Assembly (NCBI RefSeq): GCF_051414035.1
Contig: NZ_JBLKNW010000006.1
Span: 211,718 to 275,717, forward strand
Length of the DNA stretch: 64,000 nt
Direction: 5' to 3'
Source of the DNA: Halosimplex amylolyticum
GTDB lineage: Archaea; Halobacteriota; Halobacteria; Halobacteriales; Haloarculaceae
Positions 26,913 through 35,553 of the stretch are shown piece after piece. Position 1 is the first letter of the stretch, and every line of letters starts with the position of its first letter. The notes beneath the pieces are model-generated. The model saw only the letters and a program-made list of their open reading frames with translations. It was not told the origin of the DNA and made no database searches. A program made the translations under genes and the position numbers.

Positions 26913-27812
26913 GTGGCGACCAGCAGAACAGGACCGGCGCGCATCTGCGTGACCAACGCGAAGGGCGGGACCGGCAAGACGACCGTGGCGATCAACGTCG
27001 CCGGGGCGCTCAACGAACGCGGCCGCGACGTGCTGTTCGTCGACCTCGACCCGCAGGGCAACGCGACCGAGGGCCTCGGCCTGCTCGAGGAGTTCGATTC
27101 GGCGCCGCCGACGCTGTTCGACGTGCTGACCGACGGCGACCAGCGCGACCGGATCGGCGATCTCATCGTCGACCACCCCGAGATGGACGTGGTCCCGAGC
27201 AACATCGACATGCTCCAGGCCGAGCGCGAACTGACCATCGCCGACCTCGTCGCTCGCGCGACCGCCGGCGACGTGGACATCGACCCCGGGGCGCTGTCGT
27301 CGCTCGCAGTCAACGTCACGCCCGACACGGTCACGGGCGGGCACGCTCTGGACACACTGGACGAGGCGCTCGCGGCGGTAGAGGACGACTACGATTACGT
27401 CGTGGTCGACTCGCCGCCGTTCTACGGGAAGCTGACCGACACGGGCATCTTCGCCACCCGGAACATCCTCGTCCCCGCATTGACCGAGGCGACCTCGGAG
27501 CGGGCGATCGAACTCCTCATCGACCAGATGACGGCGCTGGAGAGCCAGACCGACATCACCGTCGACACGCTGGGGGTCGTCGCCAACCGGGTGGAGTCGA
27601 CCGGCGAGGACGAGACGATGCTGGAGTGGTTCGAGGCTGTCTTCGCGGACGACCCGGTCTGGGAGGTCCGCAAGCGCGTCGCGCTCCAGCGTGCGTTCTC
27701 CGCGGGCCAGTCTCTCTTCGCCTACGACCCCTCGGTCGACATGACCGAGGTGTTCCTCGACGTCGCGGCGGATCTCGACCGGCAGTTCGGCTACACTGAG
27801 GTAACAGCATGA
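26913..27812 (+). CDS. ParA/MinD-superfamily ATPase
   Basis: The 299-residue protein has the deviant Walker A KGGTGKTT (17-24), Walker A' DLDPQGNATEGLG (44-56) and Walker B VVVDSPP (about 168-174). These are the hallmarks of ParA partition ATPases that dimerise with ATP and pattern cargo on nucleoid or membrane. There is no C-terminal MinD membrane helix. The gene overlaps the following CheW gene by ATGA, so the ATPase probably positions the CheW protein or chemoreceptor arrays. A role as plasmid ParA is less likely: no ParB or origin is seen. Confidence 0.88.
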   Translation: MATSRTGPARICVTNAKGGTGKTTVAINVAGALNERGRDVLFVDLDPQGNATEGLGLLEEFDSAPPTLFDVLTDGDQRDRIGDLIVDHPEMDVVPSNIDMLQAERELTIADLVARATAGDVDIDPGALSSLAVNVTPDTVTGGHALDTLDEALAAVEDDYDYVVVDSPPFYGKLTDTGIFATRNILVPALTEATSERAIELLIDQMTALESQTDITVDTLGVVANRVESTGEDETMLEWFEAVFADDPVWEVRKRVALQRAFSAGQSLFAYDPSVDMTEVFLDVAADLDRQFGYTEVTA

Positions 27813-28978
27813 CTGACGACGACGAACGCATGGACCGCGCCCGCCGCATCCGCGAGATGCGCGAGGGTTCCCGGCCACAGGACGACGCATCGGACGACGA
27901 CCAGCAGGCCGACTCGACGGACGCCGACGAGCCGTCCGACGCCGAAGTCGACGGATCCACAGACGACGACGCCGAAGAATCCGCAGGCGAAGACGCCGAA
28001 GAATCCGCGGACGACGCCGAAGAGTCCGCAGAAGATGGCGACGAATCCGTGGACGACGAAGCCGCGGAGGACGAATCAGTGGACGACGGGACCGAGGATG
28101 CGGAGGACACCGAAACGGGCGAATCGGTGGACGACGAGTCGCCCGACACCGAGGTCGACGAATCCGAGGACGACGCGGCAGTCACCGAGGTCGACGAATC
28201 CGAGGACGACGCGGCAGTCACCGAGGTCGACGATTCCGCGGAGTCGGTCGACGCGGTGTCGACGGACGTCGACGACGACGCGGAAGACACCGACACCTCC
28301 GACGCGGAAGCCGCGGCCGCCGCGGCGGCGGAGGCGGCCGCGGAGTTGAGCGAGACGGACGAGGGCGGAACGATCCACATCCCCGGAGCGGACGTCGGCG
28401 ACGTGGAGGTCGACGTCGAGGAGATGGCCCGGCAGGCGGGGCTGAGTTCGGCGTCGGAGACGGGCGACGCGGATGGCGACGACGCCGACGACGACGGCGT
28501 GGATCCGGTCGCGCCGGGTGCGGCGGGCCGGGCGGACGCGGCGGAGACCCAGACCGGCGACGAGACCCGCGTCCTGGAGTTCGCGCTCGGCGACGAGCAG
28601 TACTGCCTCGACATCGAGTACGTCGAGGAGATCGTCAAGCGCGAGACGGTGACGCGGGTGCCCAACACCGCCGACTGCGTCGAGGGCGTCGTCGACCTGC
28701 GCGGCCAGATCACCACCATCCTCGACCCGAAAGTCCTGCTCGACATCCCCGAAGCGGGGAGCAAGGACCTCATCGTCGTCTTCGACCCCGACGAGTTCGA
28801 CGACCAGGGCGCGGTCGGCTGGGTCGTCGACGACGTGAACCAGGTCACGCCCATCACCGAGGACGAGGTCAACGCCTCGCCGGTCGACCAGGACCACGTC
28901 AACGGCGTCGTCGACCGCGACGGCGAGTTCGTCATCTGGACGACGCCGGAACTCGACCTCGACGAAGCGACCGGATAG
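27809..28978 (+). CDS. CheW-domain protein with long acidic N-terminal arm
   Basis: The 389-residue protein is more than twice the usual CheW length. Residues 1-22 form a basic amphipathic stretch, MDRARRIREMREGSR, followed by about 165 residues of Asp/Glu/Ser-rich disorder. A short conserved patch GTIHIPGADVGDVEVDVEEMARQAG (about 188-212) precedes the CheW fold (about 252-385, starting TRVLEFALGDEQYCLDIEYVEEIV). CheW links CheA to receptors at the membrane. A basic N-terminal peptide is what ParA partner proteins use to trigger ATP hydrolysis, which fits the upstream parA. It could instead be an ordinary CheW with a halophilic extension. Confidence 0.85.
   Translation: MTDDDERMDRARRIREMREGSRPQDDASDDDQQADSTDADEPSDAEVDGSTDDDAEESAGEDAEESADDAEESAEDGDESVDDEAAEDESVDDGTEDAEDTETGESVDDESPDTEVDESEDDAAVTEVDESEDDAAVTEVDDSAESVDAVSTDVDDDAEDTDTSDAEAAAAAAAEAAAELSETDEGGTIHIPGADVGDVEVDVEEMARQAGLSSASETGDADGDDADDDGVDPVAPGAAGRADAAETQTGDETRVLEFALGDEQYCLDIEYVEEIVKRETVTRVPNTADCVEGVVDLRGQITTILDPKVLLDIPEAGSKDLIVVFDPDEFDDQGAVGWVVDDVNQVTPITEDEVNASPVDQDHVNGVVDRDGEFVIWTTPELDLDEATG
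28148..28219 (+). repeat. Two exact 36-bp tandem repeats inside the CheW acidic arm
   Basis: Positions 28148-28183 and 28184-28219 are identical and encode TEVDESEDDAAV twice in frame. Being exact at the DNA level, the duplication is recent or kept by gene conversion, and the arm length is probably variable between strains. Confidence 0.9.
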
Positions 28979-28979
28979 A

Positions 28980-30188
28980 TCAGTTCGCGTCGCGCCGTTC
29001 TGCTGAGTCGTCTTCGTCGCCATCCGGCCACCCCACTTCTTCCCTGACGAGGTCGACCGCGTTCTCGACGGCGCCGACGCTGGAGAGGTACCCCGCGCCG
29101 ACCGACGTTTTCAGCGCTTTCGCGGGCCGGCCCCGTAACACGGTGGGGCCGACCTGCGCGACGGCGCCGTCGCCGACGCTGACGAGCCAGCCGACCGAGT
29201 CGAAGCGGTAGCCGTCGAGTCGCGGTTCGAACCCGCCGCTGCCCGAGCGCTCGTGTTCGACGAGGCGCGCGACGTTGTCCGCGGCGACGCGGGCCTCGCG
29301 GATGGCCGCCTGCGCGCTCGCGGGGACGGCCTCCCCGTTGGTGTCGACGACGCGCCCGGCGTCCCCGACGACGAACGTGCCGTCCTCGTATCGGAGCGTG
29401 TTGCGGACGACCGGGCGCTCGCCGTCGAGCGCGTCCGGCCCGCGGATACCGCCCGTCCAGACGAACTGGCCGTAGGTCATCGTCTCGCCGTCGGCGAAGG
29501 TGATCGCGTCGTCGCCCGCGTTCGCCACGCGGCTGTCGGTCTCGACGCGCACGCCGCGGGTTTCGAGTTCGTCCGCGACGGCTCGCTGGAAGTTCTCGGG
29601 GAAGCGCGGCGCGACGCTCCTCTCCCGTTCGAGCAGGACGACCTCCGTCGACGCGCCGACGCCCTCGTCGTCCGCGAGCGCGGCGAGTTCGCCCGAGACC
29701 TGCACGCCCGAGAGCCCGGCCCCACCGACGACGATCCGGACGGGGTCGTCGGGTTCGGCCTCCTCGACCGCGTCGAAGAACTCCGCGCGGACGCGTTCGG
29801 CGTCGACGATCCGCTTGAGCGGCGTTCCGTGCGCCTCGACGCCGGGGAGGTCGTAGTAGTTGGTCTCGGCGCCGAGACAGACCGCACCGACGTCGTAGTC
29901 CAGGCGGGACCGCCCGTCCCCGTCGTCGAGCGTGGCGACACCGGCCGCCGTGTCGACGTCGGTGACGGTCGCCTCGCGGACTGTCGCCCGGTCGAGCACC
30001 TCGTCGAGATCGACGACGATCTCCGCGGCGAGGTCGGGGCGGCGCACGACGCGGTGGAGTTCGTGCTGGACGAGGTGGGCGGCGTCCTCGTCGACGACCA
30101 CCAGGTCCACCTCCTCGGGGAGTGCCGATTCGAGTTCGCGGGCGAGGGTCAGGCCGGCGTATCCGGCGCCGAAGACGGCGACGCGCAT
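28980..30188 (-). CDS. Type II NADH dehydrogenase-like FAD oxidoreductase
   Basis: The 402-residue protein starts MRVAVFGAGYAGLTLA, the FAD-binding GxGxxG. A second dinucleotide-binding site, VVGGAGLSGVQVSGELA (about 165-181), should hold NADH. The FAD pyrophosphate motif FVVGDAGR lies near 293. The order fits single-subunit NDH-2, which passes electrons from NADH to quinone at the inner membrane face. No C-terminal membrane helix is visible, so it would bind peripherally. The ATG at 30188 is chosen because upstream codons are Arg-rich and nonhomologous. It converges with cheW, one base apart. Confidence 0.82.
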   Translation of the reverse strand: MRVAVFGAGYAGLTLARELESALPEEVDLVVVDEDAAHLVQHELHRVVRRPDLAAEIVVDLDEVLDRATVREATVTDVDTAAGVATLDDGDGRSRLDYDVGAVCLGAETNYYDLPGVEAHGTPLKRIVDAERVRAEFFDAVEEAEPDDPVRIVVGGAGLSGVQVSGELAALADDEGVGASTEVVLLERERSVAPRFPENFQRAVADELETRGVRVETDSRVANAGDDAITFADGETMTYGQFVWTGGIRGPDALDGERPVVRNTLRYEDGTFVVGDAGRVVDTNGEAVPASAQAAIREARVAADNVARLVEHERSGSGGFEPRLDGYRFDSVGWLVSVGDGAVAQVGPTVLRGRPAKALKTSVGAGYLSSVGAVENAVDLVREEVGWPDGDEDDSAERRDAN

Positions 30189-30295
30189 GGCGGATCTGCG
30201 GCCCCTACCGAGAAAAGCCCACTGACGGCTCTCGAACCGGGCGCCGCAATCGCGACCGCGGCGACGGCCCGCTTCGCGACGGCGGCGGTAGTCCG

Positions 30296-31003
30296 CTACT
30301 CGATCAGGCGGGCACGGACGCACTCCCACCGGGGCAGCGTCGTGAGCCGCTCGTACTTCTCCGGGTCGACCTCGCGATACGCCGGGTCGGGCGTCGGCTC
30401 AAGAAATCGCTCGATCGCGAACCCGGCCTCGGCCAGCGGGTTGAGGTGTTCCGCCAGCGGTCGCCGGTAGTTGCGCGGCTGCATCTCCCCCCAGTCCTGG
30501 GTGAGTTTCTCCGTCTCGAAGTACGCCTCGGCGTCGTCGGGACCGTTCCAGCCGGAGACGGGGTTGCCGGTCGAGAAGACGAACAGACCGTCGGGGCGCA
30601 GGACGCGGGCGAATTCTGCGAACACCGGCCGCCAGTCCGGGATGTGTTCGAGGACGAGCTGGCTCACCACCAGGTCGACGGACCCCTCGTCGAGGAACGC
30701 CAGCGGCTCGGTGAGGTCTGCCTGATGGACGGTCACCGGATCGGCCGCGTACCGCTCGCGCGCCCGTTCGACCGCCGCTCCCGTCGCGTCGACGGCGACG
30801 ACCTCCGCGCCGTGTTCGAGGAAGTACCCGGTGTAGTCGCCGATGCCACAGCCGGCTTCCAGCACGCGGAGCCCGTCGAGGTCGGGCAACAGCGACCGCG
30901 TCGCGGGCCACTCGAGGTACTGGCGATGGGGCTCGTCGCTCCAGTCGGCGTTCTCCTCTGCCATGATCTCGTAGGCCTCCCGGGTCGGCTCGTCGATCGG
31001 CAT
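30296..31003 (-). CDS. Class I SAM-dependent methyltransferase
   Basis: The 235-residue protein has motif I VLEAGCGIGDYTGYFL (about 48-63), the acidic ribose-binding VVAVDATG and motif IV VDLVVSQLVLEHIPDW. These are typical of UbiE/Methyltransf_11 enzymes. The substrate is unknown. A TATA element at 31029-31038 (ATATTTTTAT on the minus strand), about 30 bases upstream, supports the ATG at 31003 rather than a GTG at 31018. It is monocistronic and divergent from the first UspA gene. Confidence 0.82.
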   Translation of the reverse strand: MPIDEPTREAYEIMAEENADWSDEPHRQYLEWPATRSLLPDLDGLRVLEAGCGIGDYTGYFLEHGAEVVAVDATGAAVERARERYAADPVTVHQADLTEPLAFLDEGSVDLVVSQLVLEHIPDWRPVFAEFARVLRPDGLFVFSTGNPVSGWNGPDDAEAYFETEKLTQDWGEMQPRNYRRPLAEHLNPLAEAGFAIERFLEPTPDPAYREVDPEKYERLTTLPRWECVRARLIE

Positions 31004-31119
31004 GGTGTCGGCTAGCACGGGCGTCGGGATAAAAATATCTGACAGGAACGTCCGTGACCGTATCCCGGTCTCCGGAATCCACGGCCGGATTGAAATAGGT
31101 CGTCTGCGAACTGTCGAGT

Positions 31120-32013
31120 ATGTACGAGTCGATCCTCGTCCCGACGGACGGTAGCGTACACGCCGAACGGGCGGCCCTCCACGCGGTGGCGCTCGCCGAC
31201 GCGTTCGACGCGACCGTCCGCGTGCTCGGCGTCGCCGACGTTGAACGAGCGGCCGGACCGTTCGACGCCGGCGGCGTCGACGAGAAGTTCGTCGAGCGGA
31301 TCGTGGCCGAAAGCCGGACGGCCGTCGACGAGACCGTCGCGCTGGCCGAGGACGTCTCCGTCGAGACGGACGTCGTCCGGGGCGATCCGGCGGAGGCGAT
31401 CCTCGACTACGCCGACGACCACGCCGTCGACGCCGTCGCCATGGGAACTCGCGGGCGGCGCGGTCTCGCTCGACTCGTCGCCGGGAGCGTCACGCAACAC
31501 GTCCTCCGCCACGCGTCGGTGCCCGTGCTCACCGCACGGAACACCGACGCCGCACCCGTCACTGACTACGACGACGTGCTGGTTCCGACCGACGGCAGCA
31601 CGGCGGCCGAGGCGGTCGTCGACGACGCAGTGGCCATCGCGGACGCGTTCGAGGCGACGGTGCACGCGTTCCACGTCGTCGACATCAGTGCAGCGGCGGC
31701 CGGGTCGGGGATCGAACCGCCCACTGCCCAGATCGATCGCATGACCGAAGCCGGCGAGGAGGCGACCGAAGCGATCGCCGAACGCGCTCGCGACGCCGGC
31801 GTCGAGGCTGTCACCACGGTCGAACACGGATTCCCGTCGGCGGAACTGCTCGACTACGTCGACGAGGCGTCGATAGACATCGTCGCGATGGGGACCCACG
31901 GTCGGACCGGTCTGGACAGAGTGCTCCTGGGGAGCACGACCGAACGCCTCGTCCGACGGTCGCCCGTGCCCGTGCTGGCCGCTCGTCCCGACGCCGACCG
32001 GTCGGCGGAGTGA
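31120..32013 (+). CDS. Tandem universal stress protein (UspA x2)
   Basis: The 297 residues comprise two UspA domains, beginning MYESILVPTDGSVHAE and, near residue 149, VLVPTDGSTAAE. Both end with the ATP-binding G-2x-G-9x-G-S/T motif (MGTRGRRGLARLVAGSVT and MGTHGRTGLDRVLLGSTT). It is a cytoplasmic nucleotide-binding stress protein; targets are unknown. The next gene is a clear paralogue with the same two-domain plan, 45 bases downstream, so the pair arose by tandem duplication and is probably cotranscribed. Confidence 0.9.
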   Translation: MYESILVPTDGSVHAERAALHAVALADAFDATVRVLGVADVERAAGPFDAGGVDEKFVERIVAESRTAVDETVALAEDVSVETDVVRGDPAEAILDYADDHAVDAVAMGTRGRRGLARLVAGSVTQHVLRHASVPVLTARNTDAAPVTDYDDVLVPTDGSTAAEAVVDDAVAIADAFEATVHAFHVVDISAAAAGSGIEPPTAQIDRMTEAGEEATEAIAERARDAGVEAVTTVEHGFPSAELLDYVDEASIDIVAMGTHGRTGLDRVLLGSTTERLVRRSPVPVLAARPDADRSAE

Positions 32014-32058
32014 CTGTGACGGCCTGTCATTGAAACGGCCGGACGCCCAACCGGGCGT

Positions 32059-32967
32059 ATGTACGAGTCCATCCTCGTGCCGACCGACGGGAGCGACACG
32101 GCCGAGTTTGCCGCCGATCACGCGGTGGCGCTGGCCGTCGCCTTCGACGCGACGGTCCACGTCCTCGGGGTCGTCGACGTCGAGGGGGAAGCGGGCCCGT
32201 TCAGCGCGGGCGGGGTCGACGACGAGTTCGTCGATCGGCTGGAAGCCGACGCCGAGACGGCGGTCGCCTCGGTCGTGGACGCGATGGGCGCCCAGCCCGT
32301 CGAGACCGCCGTCGTCGAGGGTGACCCCGCGGAGACCATCGTGGAGTACGCCGTCGAGGAAGGAATCGACCTCGTAACGATGGGGACCCACGGCCGAACG
32401 GGCCTCGACCGAGTCGTGACGGGAAGCACCAGCGCCCATGTCGTCCGCGAGTCGCCGGTTCCGGTGGTGACAGTCCGTGACGTCGACGGCTCGCTGTCCA
32501 CCGAGTACGACGACGTGTTGATCCCGACCGACGGCAGCCCCGCGGCCGCGGTGGCCATCGACCACGGGATCGCAGTCGCGGACGCGTTCGACGCGACCGT
32601 CCACGCGGTCTACGTCGTCGACACGATGGCCCTGGCCGGCGGCGCCGACACCACGATGGCCGGCGGCGGTGGTGGCGTCGCGACTGGCGACCTCCTGGAA
32701 CCGCTCGTCTCCAGCGGCGAGGACGCAACGAACGGGATCGCCGAACGGGCGCGCGACGCGGGCCTCGACGCAACCACCCAGGTCGTCGAAGGGTCTCCCG
32801 GGTCCGTCCTGGTCGACTACGTCGACGAGGAGTCGATCGACTTCGTGACGATGGGAACCCACGGCCGGACGGGCCTCGACCGTGTTCTGCTCGGGAGCAC
32901 GACCGAGCGGGTGATGCGCCACGCCAACGCCCCCGTGCTGTCCGTCCGCCACGAGAACCCGGAGTGA
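32059..32967 (+). CDS. Tandem universal stress protein (UspA x2), paralogue
   Basis: The 302 residues have the same architecture as the preceding gene. Two UspA domains start at MYESILVPTDGSDTAE and VLIPTDGSPAAA, both with MGTHGRTGLDR...GST ATP motifs. It differs by a Gly/Met-rich insertion (about 191-211, AGGADTTMAGGGGGVATGDLL) in the second domain. Its first ATP motif is closer to consensus than that of the upstream paralogue. It ends 21 bases before the convergent mevalonate-pathway gene. Confidence 0.9.
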   Translation: MYESILVPTDGSDTAEFAADHAVALAVAFDATVHVLGVVDVEGEAGPFSAGGVDDEFVDRLEADAETAVASVVDAMGAQPVETAVVEGDPAETIVEYAVEEGIDLVTMGTHGRTGLDRVVTGSTSAHVVRESPVPVVTVRDVDGSLSTEYDDVLIPTDGSPAAAVAIDHGIAVADAFDATVHAVYVVDTMALAGGADTTMAGGGGGVATGDLLEPLVSSGEDATNGIAERARDAGLDATTQVVEGSPGSVLVDYVDEESIDFVTMGTHGRTGLDRVLLGSTTERVMRHANAPVLSVRHENPE

Positions 32968-32988
32968 GCGCGCCCGGTACTCGGCAGA

Positions 32989-33966
32989 TCAGAACAACGC
33001 TTCGCTCTCGTCGAGGATCTGCGCGGGGCCGCCGATCTCCCAGACGCGGGTGTCGACGCCGCAGTCGGCGACGACCTCCTCGACGCGGTCGACGTGCTCG
33101 GCAGTCGTGTTGACGTAGGTGCTCGCGCCGGTGTCGACGGAGAAGTAGACGGGCACGCCCTCCTCGCGGAGTTCGCGGACGGCGTTGAATATCTCGATTG
33201 TTCGGGGCTGCCAGTACACCCAGCCGGCGGGACCCGTCATCGTGGTTGCGGCCAGCGACAGGGAGTCGTGTTCGGCCCGCTCGAAGGCGGCGTCGAAGTC
33301 ACCTGCGCGGAGTTCGCCGCGCATCTCGGCGATCTGCTCGTGGATGTGGGCCAGTCGGCCCTCGAACATGTGGCTCTCGGCGGCCTCCTCGTGGGCGGCC
33401 TCGGTCTCCTTGTAGCTCGGGACCATCCCGGCCACGATGCGAACGTCCTCTTCGAGTTCGTCGGCCACGTCGATGCGCTCGGAGCGACAATCGTGGTCGT
33501 CCGCACCGGTGCGCAGGTGCGAGTACGCGCCCGTGACCGCGCGGGCCGCCGACGAGGAGCCGCGGCGGGCGATGGTCGAAATCTCGGGCCGCGAGAGGTC
33601 CAGCCCGGCGGCCTCGGAGAGCGCCATCGCCGCGGCGGCGAACCCGGAGGAAGAGGAGCCGAAGCCGATGTTGGTCGGGAAGGAGTTCTCCGAGACGAAA
33701 CGGACGCGGTGGTCGATGTCCGCGCGCTCGCGGACCTCGTCGACGACGGCGCGGACCCGCTCGGCGCCGCGGCCGTCGACCGGTTCGCCGTCGATACGGT
33801 ACTCGTCCGCGTCGAGGTCGGGGTCGAACTCGGCGGTCGTCTTCGTGTGACTCGGCGCGGTACAGAGGCTGATAGAGTCGTGATACGGGAGTCGAAGTTC
33901 CTCGTCGCGCATCCCGTGATATTTCACGAGCCCCTGGATCGGGTGGGCCTTCGCGGTCGCCTTCAT
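32989..33966 (-). CDS. Phosphomevalonate decarboxylase (haloarchaeal type)
   Basis: The 325-residue GHMP-superfamily enzyme begins MKATAKAHPIQGLVKYHG and has the glycine/serine loop PTNIGFGSSSSGFAAAA (about 94-110). Family context motifs are ARRGSSSAARAVTGAY and YFSVDTGASTYVNT. In Haloferax this family decarboxylates phosphomevalonate to isopentenyl phosphate, which isopentenyl phosphate kinase then converts to IPP for archaeal lipids. This differs from the eukaryal diphosphomevalonate route. The kinase gene is not in the window. The ATG at 33966 aligns with the conserved N terminus. Confidence 0.85.
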   Translation of the reverse strand: MKATAKAHPIQGLVKYHGMRDEELRLPYHDSISLCTAPSHTKTTAEFDPDLDADEYRIDGEPVDGRGAERVRAVVDEVRERADIDHRVRFVSENSFPTNIGFGSSSSGFAAAAMALSEAAGLDLSRPEISTIARRGSSSAARAVTGAYSHLRTGADDHDCRSERIDVADELEEDVRIVAGMVPSYKETEAAHEEAAESHMFEGRLAHIHEQIAEMRGELRAGDFDAAFERAEHDSLSLAATTMTGPAGWVYWQPRTIEIFNAVRELREEGVPVYFSVDTGASTYVNTTAEHVDRVEEVVADCGVDTRVWEIGGPAQILDESEALF

Positions 33967-34172
33967 ACCCGCAACTCCGCGGGTCTCCACTTTGCTGTTG
34001 TGGCTCCGGTCCGTCGGACGGTGTCCCGGCGTTCGTGCGAGTGTCGAAGTGGTCGCAGGGCGTCGTACTCGGGAACCACTTCGAGCACCGCGACCGTACT
34101 CGCGGGAGACCGAACTGTCGAACGCGCTCCCGAGAATCGTCTCTGCACGATACGTGTGGTTCCTCGTGCGTG

Positions 34173-34183
34173 AATATTATCTA
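34173..34183 (+). promoter_or_regulatory. Probable TATA box of the sugar dehydrogenase gene
   Basis: GAATATTATCT ends about 24 bases before the ATG at 34207. It argues for that ATG over an in-frame TTG at 34186, which would lie before the transcription start. Confidence 0.5.
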
Positions 34184-34206
34184 TTGTGGGCAGCGATACC
34201 TCGCTC

Positions 34207-35277
34207 ATGGAGATCGATCTCGACAGCTTCAGTGCTCGCGACTGGGAGCGCCCGACAGACGCCGATCCGATCCGGTTCGCCATGGTCGGACTCGGGTGGT
34301 GGACGCGCGAACAGGCGATCCCCGCCGTCGAAAACGCCGACTACTGCACAACGACGGCCCTGGTCAGTTCCAGCAGGGAGAAGGCCGAGGACGTCGCGGC
34401 CGACACGGAAGGGATCGAAGCGACGCTCACCTACGAGGAGTACGCCGAAGGCGCGGCGACGGACGACTACGACGCAGTGTACATCTGCACGCCGAACGGG
34501 CTCCACCGCGGCAACGTCGAAGCCGCGGCCGCCCACGACAAGGCGGTCCTCTGCGAGAAGCCCCTGGAGGCGACCGTCGAGGACGCCCGGGCGACCGTCG
34601 ACGCCTGCCGAGAGGCAGACGTCCCGCTGATGGTCGCCTACCGACTGCAGACCGAACCGGTGGCTCGCCGCGCCCGAGAACTGATCCGGGACGGCGCCAT
34701 CGGCGACGTCGTCTCGATAACCGGGCACATGTCGGACAACATCCTCGACGCCGTCGACGAGACGAGCTGGCGGTTCGATCCCGACCTCTCCGGCGGGACG
34801 ACGCTCAACGACATCGGGATCTACCCGACGAACACGATCCGGTTCATCCTGGAGGAAGACCCCCAGGCGGTGTACGCCCGGACGGAGTCCGAACAACCCG
34901 CCTACGAGGGAACCGACGAGCACGGGGCCTTCCAGCTCGAGTTCCCCGAGGGCAAACTCGCCTCGTGTACCGTCACGCACAGCGCGACACTGGCCTCGAG
35001 TCTCCGGTTCGTCGGCACCGAGGGCGAACTGAGCATCGAGGGGCTGTTCTTCCCGAACACCCGGAAGGTGCTCCGGGTGTCCGGGCCGGACATCGAAGGC
35101 GAGTACCGCCCGGAACCGGTCGACCAGATGCGCGAGGAGTTCGACTACTTCGCCAACCGCCTCCAGCACGGTCTCGACCTCGAACCCGACGGCGAGCACG
35201 GCATGGTCGACATGCGCGTCATCCGCGCCCTCTACGAATCCGCCGAGAGCGGACGACGCGTCGAACTCGACCTGTGA
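34207..35277 (+). CDS. Gfo/Idh/MocA oxidoreductase, D-xylose dehydrogenase-like
   Basis: The 356-residue protein has the N-terminal Rossmann motif IRFAMVGLGWWTREQAIPAV (about 22-41), YICTPNGLH, and the catalytic lysine in LCEKPLEA (about 111-118). The C-terminal alpha/beta domain contains GGTTLNDIGIYPTN. The sequence strongly resembles the haloarchaeal NADP-dependent D-xylose 1-dehydrogenase, first step of oxidative pentose breakdown. Other aldose substrates such as glucose cannot be excluded. A truncated short-chain dehydrogenase lies just downstream on the other strand, hinting that a sugar gene cluster once extended here. Confidence 0.8.
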   Translation: MEIDLDSFSARDWERPTDADPIRFAMVGLGWWTREQAIPAVENADYCTTTALVSSSREKAEDVAADTEGIEATLTYEEYAEGAATDDYDAVYICTPNGLHRGNVEAAAAHDKAVLCEKPLEATVEDARATVDACREADVPLMVAYRLQTEPVARRARELIRDGAIGDVVSITGHMSDNILDAVDETSWRFDPDLSGGTTLNDIGIYPTNTIRFILEEDPQAVYARTESEQPAYEGTDEHGAFQLEFPEGKLASCTVTHSATLASSLRFVGTEGELSIEGLFFPNTRKVLRVSGPDIEGEYRPEPVDQMREEFDYFANRLQHGLDLEPDGEHGMVDMRVIRALYESAESGRRVELDL

Positions 35278-35326
35278 ACGAGATCTAAATTGCCGACGGG
35301 CGAGGGTGCGTACTTCCGAAATCGAG

Positions 35327-35476
35327 TCACGCTTCGGAGGCGAGGAACAGGTACGCGCCGGCGACCTCGTCAGGGGTCGACATCCGCCCCAGCGGGACGG
35401 TCGGCTCGATATCCTGACCGCGTAGGTCCGGCAGGTCGACGTCGTCGAGGAGGAAGCCGTCGTTCGCCGTTCCCAC
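35327..35476 (-). pseudogene. C-terminal fragment of a short-chain dehydrogenase (SDR)
   Basis: On the minus strand this reads GTANDGFLLDDVDLPDLRGQ followed by EPTVPLGRMSTPDEVAGAYLFLASEA and a stop. PLGRxxxPDEVAGAYLFLAS is the hallmark C-terminal helix region of SDR dehydrogenases, including the dihydrodiol dehydrogenase group. The Rossmann core and catalytic Ser/Tyr/Lys are absent upstream, and the usual Gly-rich C-terminal strand after ASEA is missing. It is therefore a remnant truncated at both ends. Confidence 0.7.
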
Positions 35477-35553
35477 GGGTCGATCCCGACGGAGTGACGA
35501 TCGAAACTTCCCGTCGTGGTCGTCGATGCCGGCAGCAGCCGGCGGTCAGCGGC

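Noticed and set aside
26913..28978. Plasmid partition locus (ParA/ParB) or replication origin
   Set aside because: The partner gene is a CheW-domain protein, not ParB. No Orc1/Cdc6 gene or origin repeats are visible, and the neighbours are chromosomal housekeeping genes.
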